Positions 44,375 through 57,075 of a stretch of 64,000 nt of DNA are shown here, piece after piece (position 1 is the first letter of the stretch; each line of letters opens with the position of its first letter). Position numbers and translations under genes: made by a program. Origin of the DNA: Homarus americanus (lineage: Eukaryota; Arthropoda; Malacostraca; Decapoda; Nephropidae); assembly GCF_018991925.1 (NCBI RefSeq), contig NW_024736071.1, forward strand, positions 10,153,700 to 10,217,699, read 5' to 3'. The notes beneath the pieces are model-generated. The model had not been told where the DNA came from and did no database searches. It saw only the letters and a program-made list of their open reading frames with translations.

Positions 44375-45802
44375 CAGGGGGCCCCCAAAATTCGCGGGGG
44401 TTAGGTTCTCAAAATGGCCGCGAATCTCCAAATCCGCCAATAACATTTGCGGACTGGGGGAGGGGGGTGTACATTTTTACTTGTGTACAGTACAAATAAA
44501 TGTATATTCCGTTTATGTGTTTGCCCTTATGACAATTATTTCTTTTACCTGTAGTATTGTATATGTGTGTGTGTAGACACACAAACATACAAAACACATG
44601 CAAATAAATAATAATTGGAAAATCCTCTCACAATTAATCAGAAACAAATTTCTTAAAAAATGTGGCAGTCTACCCTCAAGTTTGTGCCCTATTAGTAAAG
44701 TACACCCACCTCTCCTTTTACGCATGGGTTTCGTTCCTGAAAACCACCCCTTAATTAAAAAATGTGTAAAACATAATTTTCCCATAAGAATACATGTAAA
44801 TGGTACAGGTTAGGGGAACCATCATATACCATACAGGGTATGAACAGTGCTCTCACTTACACCAAGCACGAGGCCAACCTCTGACACACGCTCTCCTCTC
44901 TGAAGGCGGGTGATCACATTTAATTTCACGTCCATTGCGATTGTTTTTAGTTCCTTTTTAGCTTTAGGCGCCCCAGAGGAGGCAGAAGGACATTTTCCAG
45001 ACATGCTCAATGGGGAAAACAGCGTTTAACACTAAAGAGGTACGTGATAAACACACAATGCAAATGAGAGCACAGAAGAAAGTAGTGCTGGTGTAAACTT
45101 AGAAAGCGATACGCAGGAAGCTTGCTGGACGTCGTCACAGTTGTTGTACAGAGTACTTCAGTGTCATCATTATCTTCATCATTAGTAGTTATAATCTTTA
45201 TTATTACATTATTATGATAATTATTATTATTAATAATAATATTAAAATCGTTAATGTTGATATGACTGCGACTTTATAGTAATAACTTAAAAGCACCTCA
45301 CCAGGCATCACACGCGACTCCACTGCCAGGCGACCTGGCGAATACGAGCGGCAAATTTAAACTGTCTTGAGCGCGTTATTTCGAAAATAGGTGAGCGTAT
45401 ATTAGCTTTTGGTATTAATTGAACAATCGTGTTGTTCCAAAAACGCTTAAATCAAATGCACATAAAACGTGAGTTACCTGTACTGTAATAGAGCACGGAC
45501 TTGAGGGTAGACTCACATTTTTAATAAATTTGTTTCTGTTTATTTGTGAGAGTATTTTCCCATTACTGTATTATTTATTTGTATATATTTTGTGTGTGTG
45601 TGTGTGTATGTTAAGACACACACACATATTTACAATAAGGTAAAGAAAATTACGGTCTCTAGAACGAACGGCTCCCTGTCCCAGCCGCGAAAATGCCAGC
45701 AACTTTAAAACTACGCACAGACATTCTTGGTACATCCAGGGTGTCATCCGCGAATAACCAAGAACCGCGAAGTAAAAATCCGCAAACTTGGGGGGGGGCC
45801 TG
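44375..45802. mobile_element. Long-hairpin Tigger-type MITE (family 5) holding a nested element
   Basis: The ends CAGGGGGCCCCCAAAATTCG and its complement are flanked by TA (44373-44374, 45803-45804). Homology between the arms runs about 320 bp inward (TACCCTCAAGT / ACTTGAGGGTA near 44670 and 45495). A second element sits between the arms. Confidence 0.85.
44701..45486 (-). mobile_element. Nested Tigger-like element with HTH remnant
   Basis: The - strand ORF 45004-44822 reads MSGKCPSASSGAPKAKKEL and RLQRGERVSEVGLVLGVSES, the CENP-B-like N-terminus of a Tigger transposase. The ends (ACACCCACCTCTCC... and ...GTGAGTTACCTGT) are only weakly inverted repeats, so the borders are approximate. Confidence 0.5.
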
Positions 45803-45805
45803 TAT

Positions 45806-46304
45806 CATTATCACCATTTTATGTCCATTTTCCATGCTTCTGTGGGTTAACCATGATGTAATGGTTGCTGTCACACAAATTTTGAACAAGTTATATGGCT
45901 GGCTACCCTCCCTATTGCCAACCCACTTTTACATAGTGAGAACAGGCCATTTTATGTATGATTGCCAAGTGTCCTCTTAGCTGGCAAGACAGGGTTGCAA
46001 CTCCCTGAGGCAATTAAAGATTTCCTGCCTGTCTATTAAAGCAGTAGCTAAAGATTACATGGTCCGTTAACTCACACAGCGGACAGCCAGAGATAGAGTA
46101 TATGTGATAGAATGAGTATTTATGGAATTGAAAGAATTACAGTATAATATTAGTTTGAGGACACGTCAATTATCATTAACAAAAAAATAAATGCTTCTTG
46201 GACTGAAGGAGAAAGTGGACATTATATTCTGTGTTTAGTTCCCTTAATAAAGAACAGTGGTGAATATGCAGTATGTTAGGAATTTATTTAATATTGTTTT
46301 TCAG
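45806..46304 (+). other. PRELID2 intron 1, distal part
   Basis: No coding signal. It ends in the TTGTTTTTCAG acceptor used by exon 2. Confidence 0.5.
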
Positions 46305-46465
46305 GTAAAAAGTTTGCAAGTAGATCATTTTGAATTGCAAGAGGAAAGTTGGTACGACAGAAGACTCAGGAAATTAAGTGTTCGATCTCATAACATTTCT
46401 GTTTCTGATTGGATCACCATGAGAGAAGCTTCTGTTTATACACCTCATCAACAGAACCCAAATTG
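46305..46465 (+). CDS. PRELID2: PRELID2, exon 2
   Basis: The TTTTTCAG acceptor and GTAAGAG donor bound 161 bases read in phase 0, leaving two bases of a Trp codon. The peptide VKSLQVDHFELQEESWYD, then LRKLSVRSHNISVSDWITM and VYTPHQQNPNW match the middle of the PRELI domain. The EESW, RSHxxxxxxW and ENPNW-like signatures are the best PRELID2 diagnostics here. Confidence 0.93.
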
Positions 46466-47285
46466 GTAAGAGTGTTATAATTTTATGACCTAACTTCTTT
46501 CAAGAGTAACTGGTGTATATGCCTGATAGTCTTTTTGTAATGAACTCAGGGAAACCTAAGCAAAGATGGCTGAGGCTAATCTGAAGAGTAAATACAATTA
46601 CAGTACCACTGAAAGCTAAGGGTTAAGGAGCCATGGAGCTACACAGTAATGCACAGTCTCTGCTTTCCACTTGACAAAACCAATCATTGAGTGGGATTAT
46701 GGGATTATAGAATTGCTCTCACTCCAGCTGTTCCTCTCAACTGGGTCATAATGGGTCTGCCATTACTTTCTTCCATATAGAGGACCCAAAATATCTATAC
46801 AGTATTGTATTGCACTATATCGGTAGTCATGGCAGAAATGTCCATAAATGGGATGAGTGTCCATCTTCAGTCTGTTTGCCACAGATTGTGTAGAACTTGC
46901 ATCATCCATATGCATAAAAAATAATGGACCTAAAATTTTTTGCTGTAGAAAAATACAGTTACAGTAAACTCCCTTTAACTTTGGGTTCCTTTGCAAACAT
47001 TACTAGGGTCCAGCTCCGGACACATGGATCCCCTTCCCGCAAAACACAACCCAAATCTGGTTAGTATAGGAGAAATTTTGCTTAAGCTGGAGCTGCCACT
47101 GTGATGGAACACAGGAGGGTAACTCGACAGCTGCCTCTGACAAGGCAATTGGAGGTAGTTGCTGAGGAGCACCTAAGTGAAGTGTCTAAGAAATGTAAAT
47201 AGTGTACAGTATAGACAATCAATGAAATTAGCAGTGAAAACATAATCTTTACTTCATCTTTAGTGATGTACTTTGTGAGTGTCTT
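46466..47285 (+). other. PRELID2 intron 2, proximal part
   Basis: No recognised element or gene. Confidence 0.4.
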
Positions 47286-47289
47286 ACAA

Positions 47290-48470
47290 TCACCTGCCTC
47301 AACTACCTCCTTAACTTAAGATTCAACCAACTCATGATAAATGAGTGTCTTGCAACCTCTCTCATCAGGTTCATATCTCTGTGGTCATTTCTTATAACCT
47401 CTTCCCATGTCATTCTTATTCTCACTCTCCTCCCCTCCATATTCAAACTCATGCATCTCTTTACCCCATTGGTCTCCCAAGTTCTCCACTTGTCCGAACT
47501 ATGTCAATCTGTCTCTACGCAAAGCTTCACCAACACAGTACAGTACTATCAATACCCAGCCACCCCCTTAGCTCTGAACAGGGTTTCCTTTCTTTCAGTG
47601 TCATAATGCACATCCACCTCAGCATTCTCATTTCAGATTGCTCAAGCCTGCATATGGCATCCTCTTTAACTACCCACATTCCACTACCTTACAACATCAA
47701 AATTTCTCACGTTGGATGCATGCCCTTTCCTTTCACACAAAGACACTTTCCATTTGCCTTCAATGAAGGCAGCAGCTCCCTAAACTTCCCCCAGTTACTT
47801 CTGACTTTTACAATTGAACTACCAGCTTCATCACCACCTACAGCATTGATCATATCACCCAGATAGCAGAACTCATCATCACAGTCCAGGGATGTATCCC
47901 CAGTGTTGAGTTTCTCCAGCCCTGCTAAGGCCACATGAATGCCTGTGTAGACAGTGCACCTAAAGTCAGCAACATTCTGTTATCTGCCATTTACACCACT
48001 GCACCTTTTATGTGTCTACCTTCCACATTCCCATGATAGTGCCACAAGCACCATGATAAACTGAAGGGACTCAAGACAGACCCTTGATGAACCTCTTACT
48101 TTTACCTCAGATTCTTAGCTTACTCTCACAGCAATTCTTGGGCCCTCATACAGTGCCATAACCATTTGAACAGGACACTCCTTGATCCCTAACTTTCTCA
48201 TTGCTCATGTGGCACCCTGTCAAATGCCTTCTCTAAGTCTACAAATACAAATTACAGATCTCTCTCCTTCCCTAGATATTTCTCTTGTAGTTGCCTGGCC
48301 ATAGATATTGGCTCTGTTGTCCCCCAATCTGACATGAACCCAAACAGCATTTTATTAATTGATTGATTGATTGTGTTAATTACTTCCCTGGAAATGCAGC
48401 ATCTTATTAATGTGTACTCTCTCCCATAAAGTGGTTCAAATGTATAGAATTGTTTAGTAACCAATTATGG
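47290..48470 (-). pseudogene. Non-LTR reverse transcriptase fragment in PRELID2 intron 2
   Basis: On the - strand from about 48470: RQLQEKYLGKERDL, FVFVDLEKAFDRVPHEQ, VHQGSVLSPF, MADNRML-like remains, then DDEFCYLGDMINAVGGDE, VRSNWGKFRELLPSL and, near 47630, EMRMLRWMC. This is the palm-to-thumb order of an RTE/L1-like ORF2. Many stops. Antisense to PRELID2. Confidence 0.75.
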
Positions 48471-48595
48471 GAATAGTAATTTTTGTATCAACACTATGCC
48501 ATTTGCCAAGGAAGAGACATACATATTAAAATATCTTAAAATACTACCGGGTAATCAACACAAGAAGATACAATTTACAATGATTAACTTTTCAG

Positions 48596-48676
48596 GACAA
48601 ACTTTGAGCAGGAAGGAACCATCACTGTTCATGGATTAGGAAGACTTGGCTGCCTTATTGAGATGTTTGGCAAGAG
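48596..48676 (+). CDS. PRELID2: PRELID2, exon 3
   Basis: The TTAACTTTTCAG acceptor and GTAATG donor bound 81 bases. The first base completes the split Trp codon, and two bases remain for the next Arg codon. The peptide TNFEQEGTITVHGLGRLG corresponds to the WTxFxxxGxIxxxGxG segment of PRELI domains. Confidence 0.92.
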
Positions 48677-49169
48677 GTAATGTTCTGTTTTATTTTCACT
48701 ATCTACATATTCATGTTGAGGAACAGCTTCAAAAAGCCTCATGATTAAAAATCAAGTGTTTAAATTAATAAACAAGTTATCAGTCAGAAAAAGAATGTAA
48801 AACTTGAGTTTGTGTTTGTCAATTTATTCTGAATTTATGATGAGTGTAACAAAGTGTAAAAAAAAATTATGTAAATTCTTTACACAGCTTGATTTGCCTG
48901 AAAATTTCTCATTTCCATGTTATAGTATTTTACTTTCACACACAGTTCACTTATACAGTAAACCCTCGCACTTCCGGACGATTAGGGGGGGAAAGGGTGT
49001 CTGGATGAGCGCTAATGTGCGGATGAACCGGGGAACAAATGCTCATTTACTTAATCTTATGGGAAAAATTGGGATATGTTCCACAACTACTAAAAGTCAA
49101 CAGTAATGCTATAAAAGCTTTGGAAAAATCATTACAATATTCTTATGTGGGTTAGAAATAAAGATAATA

Positions 49170-50228
49170 CAGTAGAAGTCCAAAAATCCGGACTGCTTGG
49201 GGATTGGGTCTGTCCGGATTTTCGGATTTTCCGGATTCTCAGGCAGTACTTGTAAAATTAAAATTTAAGGAGGAATTAAGAAGAGATGAACAGGTACATT
49301 TTGATAGTTTATTCATTAGCAAATAAAGCATGCTTCATTTATCAAAACGAGCAGTTTTAAAGAAAAATAAAGTCAACACTAGACAAAAATGTAAACAAAC
49401 TGTCTAATACCATGACGAATCTTGAAATTCCTAAGCCATCCATCACTAAATGCGCACTCTGATTCAATGTTCATTTGCTCCTTAAAATACTTTGCTTTGG
49501 CAATAAGCATCGGCCCAGAAATTGCCATACCTTCTGATCGTTTTAACAAAAACCATTCGTGCAACACTTCATCAAGATTTTCTAATTTGGGCCAATGTAA
49601 ACTTTTTCTTTCAGCAATTTTAATGTAAAGCTCAGAAGAAGCTGTGAATTCTAGAATTTTATTCTTTGCCTTTTTTATATCATAAATTGTAGACTTTCCA
49701 ATGTTGTATGTTTCCATTAGAACAGCATTGCTCACATTACATTCTAGTTTCTTAATTATTTCAAGTTTGTCACTAAATTTCAATGTGTTCTTCTTTCTCT
49801 TCACACAACGAAGTTTATCTACTTTAGGGGCCATTATTATGGGCTTGTACTCTGTACATGGAAAGAGTAGGACTCAAAATTACATACGTTGTCACAGTTT
49901 GATTGCTTGTTTTAAAGTGGCGATCGTGTGGTCGTTTGTTGTCGCTGTGCAGCTGTGGCATTCACGCATGCACACATACACACAAAAGATTTATAGTGCC
50001 TCAAATTTTACATTTCAGTTCAAGCTAATTACAAAACTAACAAAATTAGCTACCTATAATTTACAATTACTTTTATTATTAGAATTATGTAAATTAATTT
50101 TTTAAAGCAACTCCATTCATTCACATAACCCACAAAAGCCCGCTAAATTTAAAAAGTTTGAGTTTTCGAAAAGTCCGGATTCTCGGGTGGTCCGGATTCC
50201 TGGCATCCGGATTTTTGGACTTTTACTG
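49170..50228 (-). mobile_element. Nested Tigger element (family 7) with transposase N-terminus
   Basis: TIRs CAGTAGAAGTCCAAAAATCC and complement; TA duplicated (49168-49169, 50229-50230). The - strand ORF 49834-49379 reads MAPKVDKLRCVKRKKNTLKF followed by SDKLEIIKKLECNVSNAVL, NIGKSTIYDIKKAK and DGWLRNFKIRHGI: the CENP-B/HTH DNA-binding half of a Tigger transposase. The DDE half has been deleted. Confidence 0.88.
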
Positions 50229-51009
50229 TATATTAAAGAAATATAAAATATTATATAAAACTATAAACTGAGTCATATGAAGAACATGGGTGTTTGTGTG
50301 AGTGGCTGACTCGCCACTCCAGTCGCGTCTCGTGACATCACATATAGCGCAGTAGACACACACACACACACTGTGCCACATTTCACAACCATTTCTGGAG
50401 CATTAATGCTATAAAAGTTGTAGAAAAAGCATTAAAATACTCTAATGTGGCTTAGAAATAAAGATTATATAATATAAAACTATAAAATAAGAAAAAATAA
50501 AGAACATGGCTGTGTGTGAGTGGGTGTAATGTGAGCCACTTGATAACTGAGGACATGAGGAACTCTCCCTCCCTCTACCTCCAACTCTCCCTCCCTTATT
50601 GTGACATCACATACACACACACATCATTTATATAGGAGTTTGGTGTTAATACAGGAAAACCAAAAATACAGTGCAATACGTACTGGATTTTACAGCAGGG
50701 AGTATTTAGGGAAAAAATATATTTATGCATTTTCCTACTGTAACCATAGTTTTCTTAAAATAATATATACAGCACCAGGAAATGCGAGGAATAAATAAAA
50801 ATGATACCAATAAATAAGTTACAACAAAAAATACTGTGTTGCCAAACCAGTAAATAAAAGCCAAATGAAAGTTTAATACAGTTGCCATTTGCATACATTC
50901 CCTGCTTCCCCATTGTAATGAAGATCAGCCTTCCTTCACTCTGTGCTCTCATCCCATTATGTGTTTGCCCTTAGGACAATTATTTCTCTTACTTTTTTCA
51001 CAATATGCA

Positions 51010-51966
51010 CCGTATTTTGCGGCGTAGAAGACACTGCATCGTGGAAGACACACCCTGATTTTGGAAATGTATCGTAATTCTAGGAAAAAACTTTTTATAC
51101 TTACTAACTTTGTTCCTGTTCGCAAACTTAAGCCATTTCATTTCATGAAGCGAAAACACCATCAAGCAGTTCCTTTGAAGTCATCCACCCCTGTGTTTGC
51201 TGCATACCTTCTTGTTTCGTAGTCACCGCCAAACCCAAGTTTCTTTGGTCTAATATCCATGTTTTCAAGTTTTCTTCTACGTATAGCCATTTTGCTGGTA
51301 CTGTACGAAGATTATGCTTCTGTTTATTCGCTTTTTTTAATTCTTCCTTCTGCTTCCTCCACTGGCAAATCATCTTCTCAGTAGGTGGTGGTCTGAAGTT
51401 TCTCTCTGTTACCCTGTTTCCATGTTCTTTGGCATATCGCACTACTTCAAGTTTAAATGCAATATTACATTTATGTCTCCTTGATACACCTGCCATAGAT
51501 GAGGGAGATAATTTGCAGGAATGAAAATAGCTTGTGACATCAGTGAAGGCCTGGTAGTGATTGAACAAAGTTCTAGACACTTAAGTGTGAAGAAACAAAA
51601 ATTCCTGCGCTTTGAGACCAGCAGACAACCTTTCGCAATTCCTCAATAGATGGCACTGCCTCATCACTGCCATTAGTAAACCAGCAAGGGTTGTGTAGCT
51701 GCATCCGTTTTTTTTTTTTTACCAACTGAGTAAGTAAATGATCGTATTTTTCGCAGTATTATACAGTATATCAACAATATTAGTTAAAACAATTGTTTTA
51801 TAGTAATGAGGTAACAGTCTTTGTAAGGGGCTGATTTCAGTTGACCCTAAGAAACCCTCCGCTACAACCCATCAATTAGCGTCGTGGAAGACGCATGGTA
51901 ATTTTCAAGGTATATTTTTGTAATAAAAAGTACTTCTTCTCTGCCGCAAAATATGGATAGTGTGTG
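51010..51966 (-). mobile_element. Nested pogo-like element (family 8) with transposase fragment
   Basis: The ends CCGTATTTTGCGG and CCGCAAAATATGG are inverted repeats. The - strand ORF from 51496 reads MAGVSRRHKCNIAFKLEVV, RYAKEHGNRV and KMICQWRKQKEELKK, a DNA-binding N-terminus. The uninterrupted duplicate near 52800 shows the empty site. Confidence 0.75.
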
Positions 51967-53734
51967 CATGTAAATGAGTAAAAATAATTGAAGAAAGTTA
52001 TGAATATCGACCCAAAAATAGGAGTTGAAAAACAACCAGAAAACCGCAGCTTGGCCCAGTAACCTGGTGGTTCCAGTGACGAGTTTAACCTGGCTACGAT
52101 GCCATGATTAATCACTATTAAGCACTATTATATCAGTAAACACTAATAATAACAGTAAAGCCAATGAAATATGGCAGAGGGGGAGGAGAGTTACAACTAC
52201 AGGAGACTCTGTAACTAGTGGTTACTCACACGCTCCCAGGCTCCAAGTGCCAGGCATACAATCGAAATGCAGTACGTATCGGAGAAATACATGCAGTATC
52301 TTGTGGTCTAATTTGAAAACGGTGACAGGCACAGTGATAAACAAATTATATAAACCATGCAATTACCTACGATAACATAATAAAAAACATTGTATCATTA
52401 CTAGAGTGAATGAAATAATATTCCCCAAAACAACAATTGATAATTCTCGGGAACCTGTGTCCCGCACGTTAACGCGGATATTTCATCAGAAGGCAAATTT
52501 TTATTATTTTTTTTATTTTGAATTAACTTTAATTGTGATGAATAAGTTACAATAAAAAATACCAAACCAGTAAATAAAAGCAAAATGAAAGTTTAACACA
52601 GTCGCTATTTGCAGGCACTCCCTGTTTCACTATAGTAATGAAGATCAGCTGGGACGCTGACTCCCTAGCAAGCCTCCCCCCTCCCTACACTCTGTGACCA
52701 TCTTTCCCTCCCTCCCTCCCTAACTCGTCTGCAAAGAAATGTAAATTCCTTTTAGGTGCTTGCCCTTAGGACAATTATATTTTTTTACTTTTTTCACAAT
52801 ATGTATGTCGGATGTTGTGTACGTGTAACTGAATAAAAGTAAATGAAGATAGTTACGTATATCGACCTGAAAATACGAGTTGAAAAACAACCATAACACT
52901 TGACCCAGCAAATGATGTGGACTGGGTTTGTTTTAGCAGCAGGGGAGTAAACAAGGCATATGGACTGACAGAAAGAGATGGGATAGGAATTTACCACTTC
53001 CAGATGTCGGTCCGGACCAACTGAAATCCGGACTGATAGGTCTGGAAGTGCGAGGGTTTACTGTACCTTAATTAGTTTTCTGTAGATTCATCAGCAAATA
53101 TGTTTCCTTATCTTAAACCCAGGCATTACAGTTTAGGATGAAAGCTTACTGTATCATGTTGGCATGTAATATCATCTTTGCAGGGCATAAGGAGCAAGTC
53201 TTTCCAAACTCCACTTTCTTATGTTCTTAGATGTAGTTAACACTCTCTTTAGGATTTTGTCCACTACGGATTGAAATGCAAAATTTTAAGATTACTGTAC
53301 AGGAATCTTCATTTCCTGAAGGATCTAGTTAATGTTTAGTCAAACAATTCTCACCACTCATTCAACCATCAAGGCTATGAATATTTACTTCTTAACATTA
53401 ACAATGCTAAAACTGATTTCTCGACAGCTCTGTATATTTTAATGTAACATAGTATGTGAAACCTTGAGTAAGTGATCCCTTGCCCACAAAGAACACAGTT
53501 CATTTGTAGGAGTAACAATGAATAAATGGTTGGTGAATAGTGAGTGTTTTTGCTTCAGATTCTGGCTGCCATGCATCTTGGCAGTATATGCTTCAAAAAA
53601 TCTTCTTTTTTATTTCTTGCTATTAAATTAGTTTCTAATCTACTGGTACTGTACAGTATGTGTACGAGTATATCTGTACAGAAGTAATTTTTACTAGGCA
53701 CTACTATTTTTAGTAATGTATATGTCTTTTACAG

Positions 53735-53843
53735 ATTTTTAAGTGTTGGAGCTCAGCGTAGCATTACCATTACTGAAAAACTCATGGCTGAAAGATCTAA
53801 AAGAATTACATCGTTTTGGTATTCGGAATTCCTCTTTGCATAA
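53735..53843 (+). CDS. PRELID2: PRELID2, exon 4 (terminal)
   Basis: A GTCTTTTACAG acceptor opens 106 coding bases. The first completes the Arg codon of exon 3; 35 codons follow to the TAA at 53841. The peptide FLSVGAQRSITITEKLMAER is the C-terminal helix region (compare FLRQGAQKGIRIMEMLL in vertebrates). The joined four exons give 184 codons, near the 189 residues of the human protein. Confidence 0.92.
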
Positions 53844-53967
53844 CAGAGACAGGTACTGTAACTGAAAATGAGAAACTGTAGGTTCTATCTTCTGTAAGTT
53901 GATTTTATTGTCTACTTCAATTAACTTCTTGATACCTTTTTTAAAAAGGAAGAATTTATTCTGATGT
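53844..53967 (+). other. Presumed PRELID2 3' UTR
   Basis: Sequence after the stop. No AATAAA was seen before the Tigger end at 53968, so the 3' end probably lies further on. Confidence 0.35.
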
Positions 53968-54390
53968 AGGTTCACCACCGAATTTCCGGCACCTTTGGTT
54001 CCTGAGCCTTGCCATACCATCCATTTTGCCGGATTAACAAAGGTCATATATAATAATTAAGCAATACATCTCTGACCCACTAGCTATACACCTCCTGGTA
54101 TCTTTAAAGCACCATGGCTGCTTGAAAAAACAAATATGTTCTGTACTCTTACCGTCTTTCAATGTTTTTCTAATGCACATTTGCTTCTTGGAATCACTTT
54201 CTTCATAGAATCTCAGTACTTTTTCTCATTTCTTCTTTATATCATACACAGTTGACGAACCAATACCCTACTGATCACACACCTGTCACACCGAAACATC
54301 ACGGTCAAGTTTTCTCAACAGTTCCACCTTATCTTGTATCGATATGGACTGTTGTTTACGCTTTACACCACTCATAAATCGCCTTTAAGT

Positions 54391-54581
<191 letters not shown>

Positions 54582-54983
54582 CACTAGAACTCACAAATCA
54601 CTCCTGTAATGTGATACAGGTGATAAATTTTTATCTCTTGTGCAAAATATATGTCAATATTCAAATTATTCGCTGTGCTGCAAGGATTCTAGCAATGCAA
54701 ATTATGTTCGCCTAACTTTAGTCTGTGATATTATATAAGATAAAACTTTAAGCTAAAACCACCAAACCCTCTCTCTGTGAGGATGGTGGAGGCAGGAGCC
54801 GGGAGGTTGGGGAGGCGGGAGGTGGAGGAGACGTGAGGTGTTTTGACAGTCGGCGCCAAGGTTTACCCAGTGCGTATTTATTTACAGTCATCCCTTGGTT
54901 ATCACGACTAATTGGGACCACGCCGAGTGCGTGATAACGAAAAATGCGATAATGAAAGTGCAGAACCTATGGGATTTATTGTA

Positions 54984-56578
54984 CAGTCAACCCTCACTTT
55001 ACGCGGTCCCACATTCCGCGTTTCCATGTTTACACGGTGCCCTGCCAGAACCCAGGATGCTCACATTCCGCGGTGAGTGTACCTCTTTACGCGGGTGAAG
55101 TATAATTTTTTATTTAGCTCATAAAATTCATACAAATTATCCGGCCAGAATATAATTTACATTGCTGGAATTCTTACAATTTGATGATCATTTTGAATAT
55201 AAACATCATAGATTTTGCATTAGACATACAAATTTTAGATATAATGTTTACTCTGAGTAAATATGTTATCTTTTGTGCAAAATATATGACATTTATATTC
55301 AAAATATTCCTGGTCTTACAAGGAATCCAGCAATGTCAATTATATTATCCTAACTTTAGTCTGATTTATTATTTATTACTAAAAAGGTAAACAGTCTGGT
55401 ATTCCCACACATTCATCTGGTAGGGAGGGTTGGTGGGGGGTGGGAGGGAGGAAGGGACCGGCGACCGACCACCTGGCAGTGTGAAGAATATATTTTTTTT
55501 TATTAACTGAAGATATTTGTTTTAGCTCATAAAATTCATACAAATTACCCGACCAGAATATAATTTACATTGCTGGAATTCTTACAATTTGATGATCATT
55601 TTGAATGTAAACATCATATATTTTGCATTAGACATACAAATTTTAGATATAATGTGTACTCTGAGTAAATATGTTATCTTTTGTGCAAAATATATGACAT
55701 TTATATTCAAAATATTCCTGGTTTTACAAGGAATCCAGCAATGTCAATTATATTATCCTAACTTTAATCTGAGGTATTATTTAATACTAAATGTTAAAAT
55801 CTAGTTTTTTCACCCAACTTTCTCTTGAAGGGAGGATTGGTGGGGGGTGGGGGGAGGGTTGGGACGGACCGACCATCTGGCCCGGTTGGAAGAGGGGGGA
55901 GGCAAGGTGGGGTACTTTGATTGACAGATAGTGTCGTGAAGAATATTTTTTTTTTATTAACTGAAGATATTTGTTTTAGCTCATAAAATTCATACAAATT
56001 ACCCGGCCAGAATATAATTTACATTGCTGGAATTCTTACAATTTGATGATCATTTTGAATATAAACATCATAGATTTTGCATTAGACATACAAATTTTAG
56101 ATATAATGTTTACTCTGAGTAAATATGTTATCTTTTGTGCAAAATATATGACATTTATATTCAAAATATTCCTGGTCTTACAAGGAATCCAGCAATGTCA
56201 ATTATATTATCCTAACTTTAGTTTGAGGTATTATTTATTACTATACCTGGTTTTCCCCCCAAAATTTCTGAGAGGGAAGAGCCAGCAAGTGTAGTGTGAG
56301 AAGAGGGGGAGGGAGTTGAGTCCATTATTTGAATGGACATTAACTTGGCGACTGTATTTCTCTATTTCTCTTAAGTATTAATTGTGTGCATGTACCATCA
56401 TAAAATTAAGATGTTATTTTTACTAGAACATAGGTATTGTGTTGGAAAAAGTGGAGTTTGGGGGTCAGCTGGTCTCTATTTCATTTAATCCCATATGTTA
56501 TGTTATTCACTTAACGCGTTTCTCACTTTCCGCGGTACCCTGTGGGTTACATTAACCGCGTAAATTGAGGGTTGACTG
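54984..56578. mobile_element. Nested Tigger-type element (family 10) with satellite-like interior
   Basis: TIRs CAGTCAACCCTCACTTTACG and complement; TA at 54982-54983 and 56579-56580. Its middle is three tandem units of the 410-450-bp repeat. Confidence 0.88.
55112..56260. repeat. ~410-bp tandem repeat, three units
   Basis: Units begin at TTTAGCTCATAAAATTCAT (about 55113, 55521, 55975). Each contains TTACATTGCTGGAATTCTT, a conserved AT-rich block and a GGGAGGGTTGGTGGGGGG stretch. The short ORFs of 67-83 codons in it (MMIILNINIIDFALDIQ...) repeat with the unit and are not genes. Confidence 0.92.
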
Positions 56579-57075
56579 TAATTGGTTCCAGGCACCCAAG
56601 ACCCAACCCCAAATTTCCCATTTTACGACCATTTAGTCCCACTAAATATATATATAATGTTATAGTAAATATCATAAACACACATAGGCATGGCTAGGTT
56701 TATTACAAAGTGATGAAAAGGGTATGCTCAATACTGTAGTCCACAAAACATGTAGCTATGCCTTCTTTATTCGAGTCCCCCATCATAGCAGTCCGTTTTC
56801 TCTCGCTTCAGGACGCCTGAGTCCTCCGTTTTCTTTCAATCTTAGAGTGCACCAGAGACTTCGTTATTCCTTAGTAATGACACAGAATTTGAAATTGCAA
56901 CTGGGATTGCAATTGTTGAGGCAACTTAGATATGTCTGATTATAGTTGGAACATTCAAGATCCATTGTGAGTGATGTTGAAAGCTTCAACTGTATTTATG
57001 GTTGGTAAAACTTGTCAAGTAAGTGAGTGTCAAGTCTGTCAGTATGAGTGGCATGTGTGAGTGCTTGTGTTTGTA

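Larger units (their letters stand above)
48956..53063. mobile_element. Large Tigger-type composite (family 6) in PRELID2 intron 3
   Basis: The TIRs CAGTAAACCCTCGCACTTCC at the left and its complement at 53044-53063 are flanked by TA (48954-48955, 53064-53065). The 4.1-kb interior contains two younger insertions (49170-50228, 51010-51966) and an internal direct duplication (about 50800-52090 without the insert, versus 52540-52930). Confidence 0.85.

Noticed and set aside
55181..56294. Repeated 67-83-codon ORF beginning MMIILN (also 63111-63332)
   Set aside because: It recurs with the ~410-bp tandem unit, is AT-driven, and has variable ends; no sign of a gene family.
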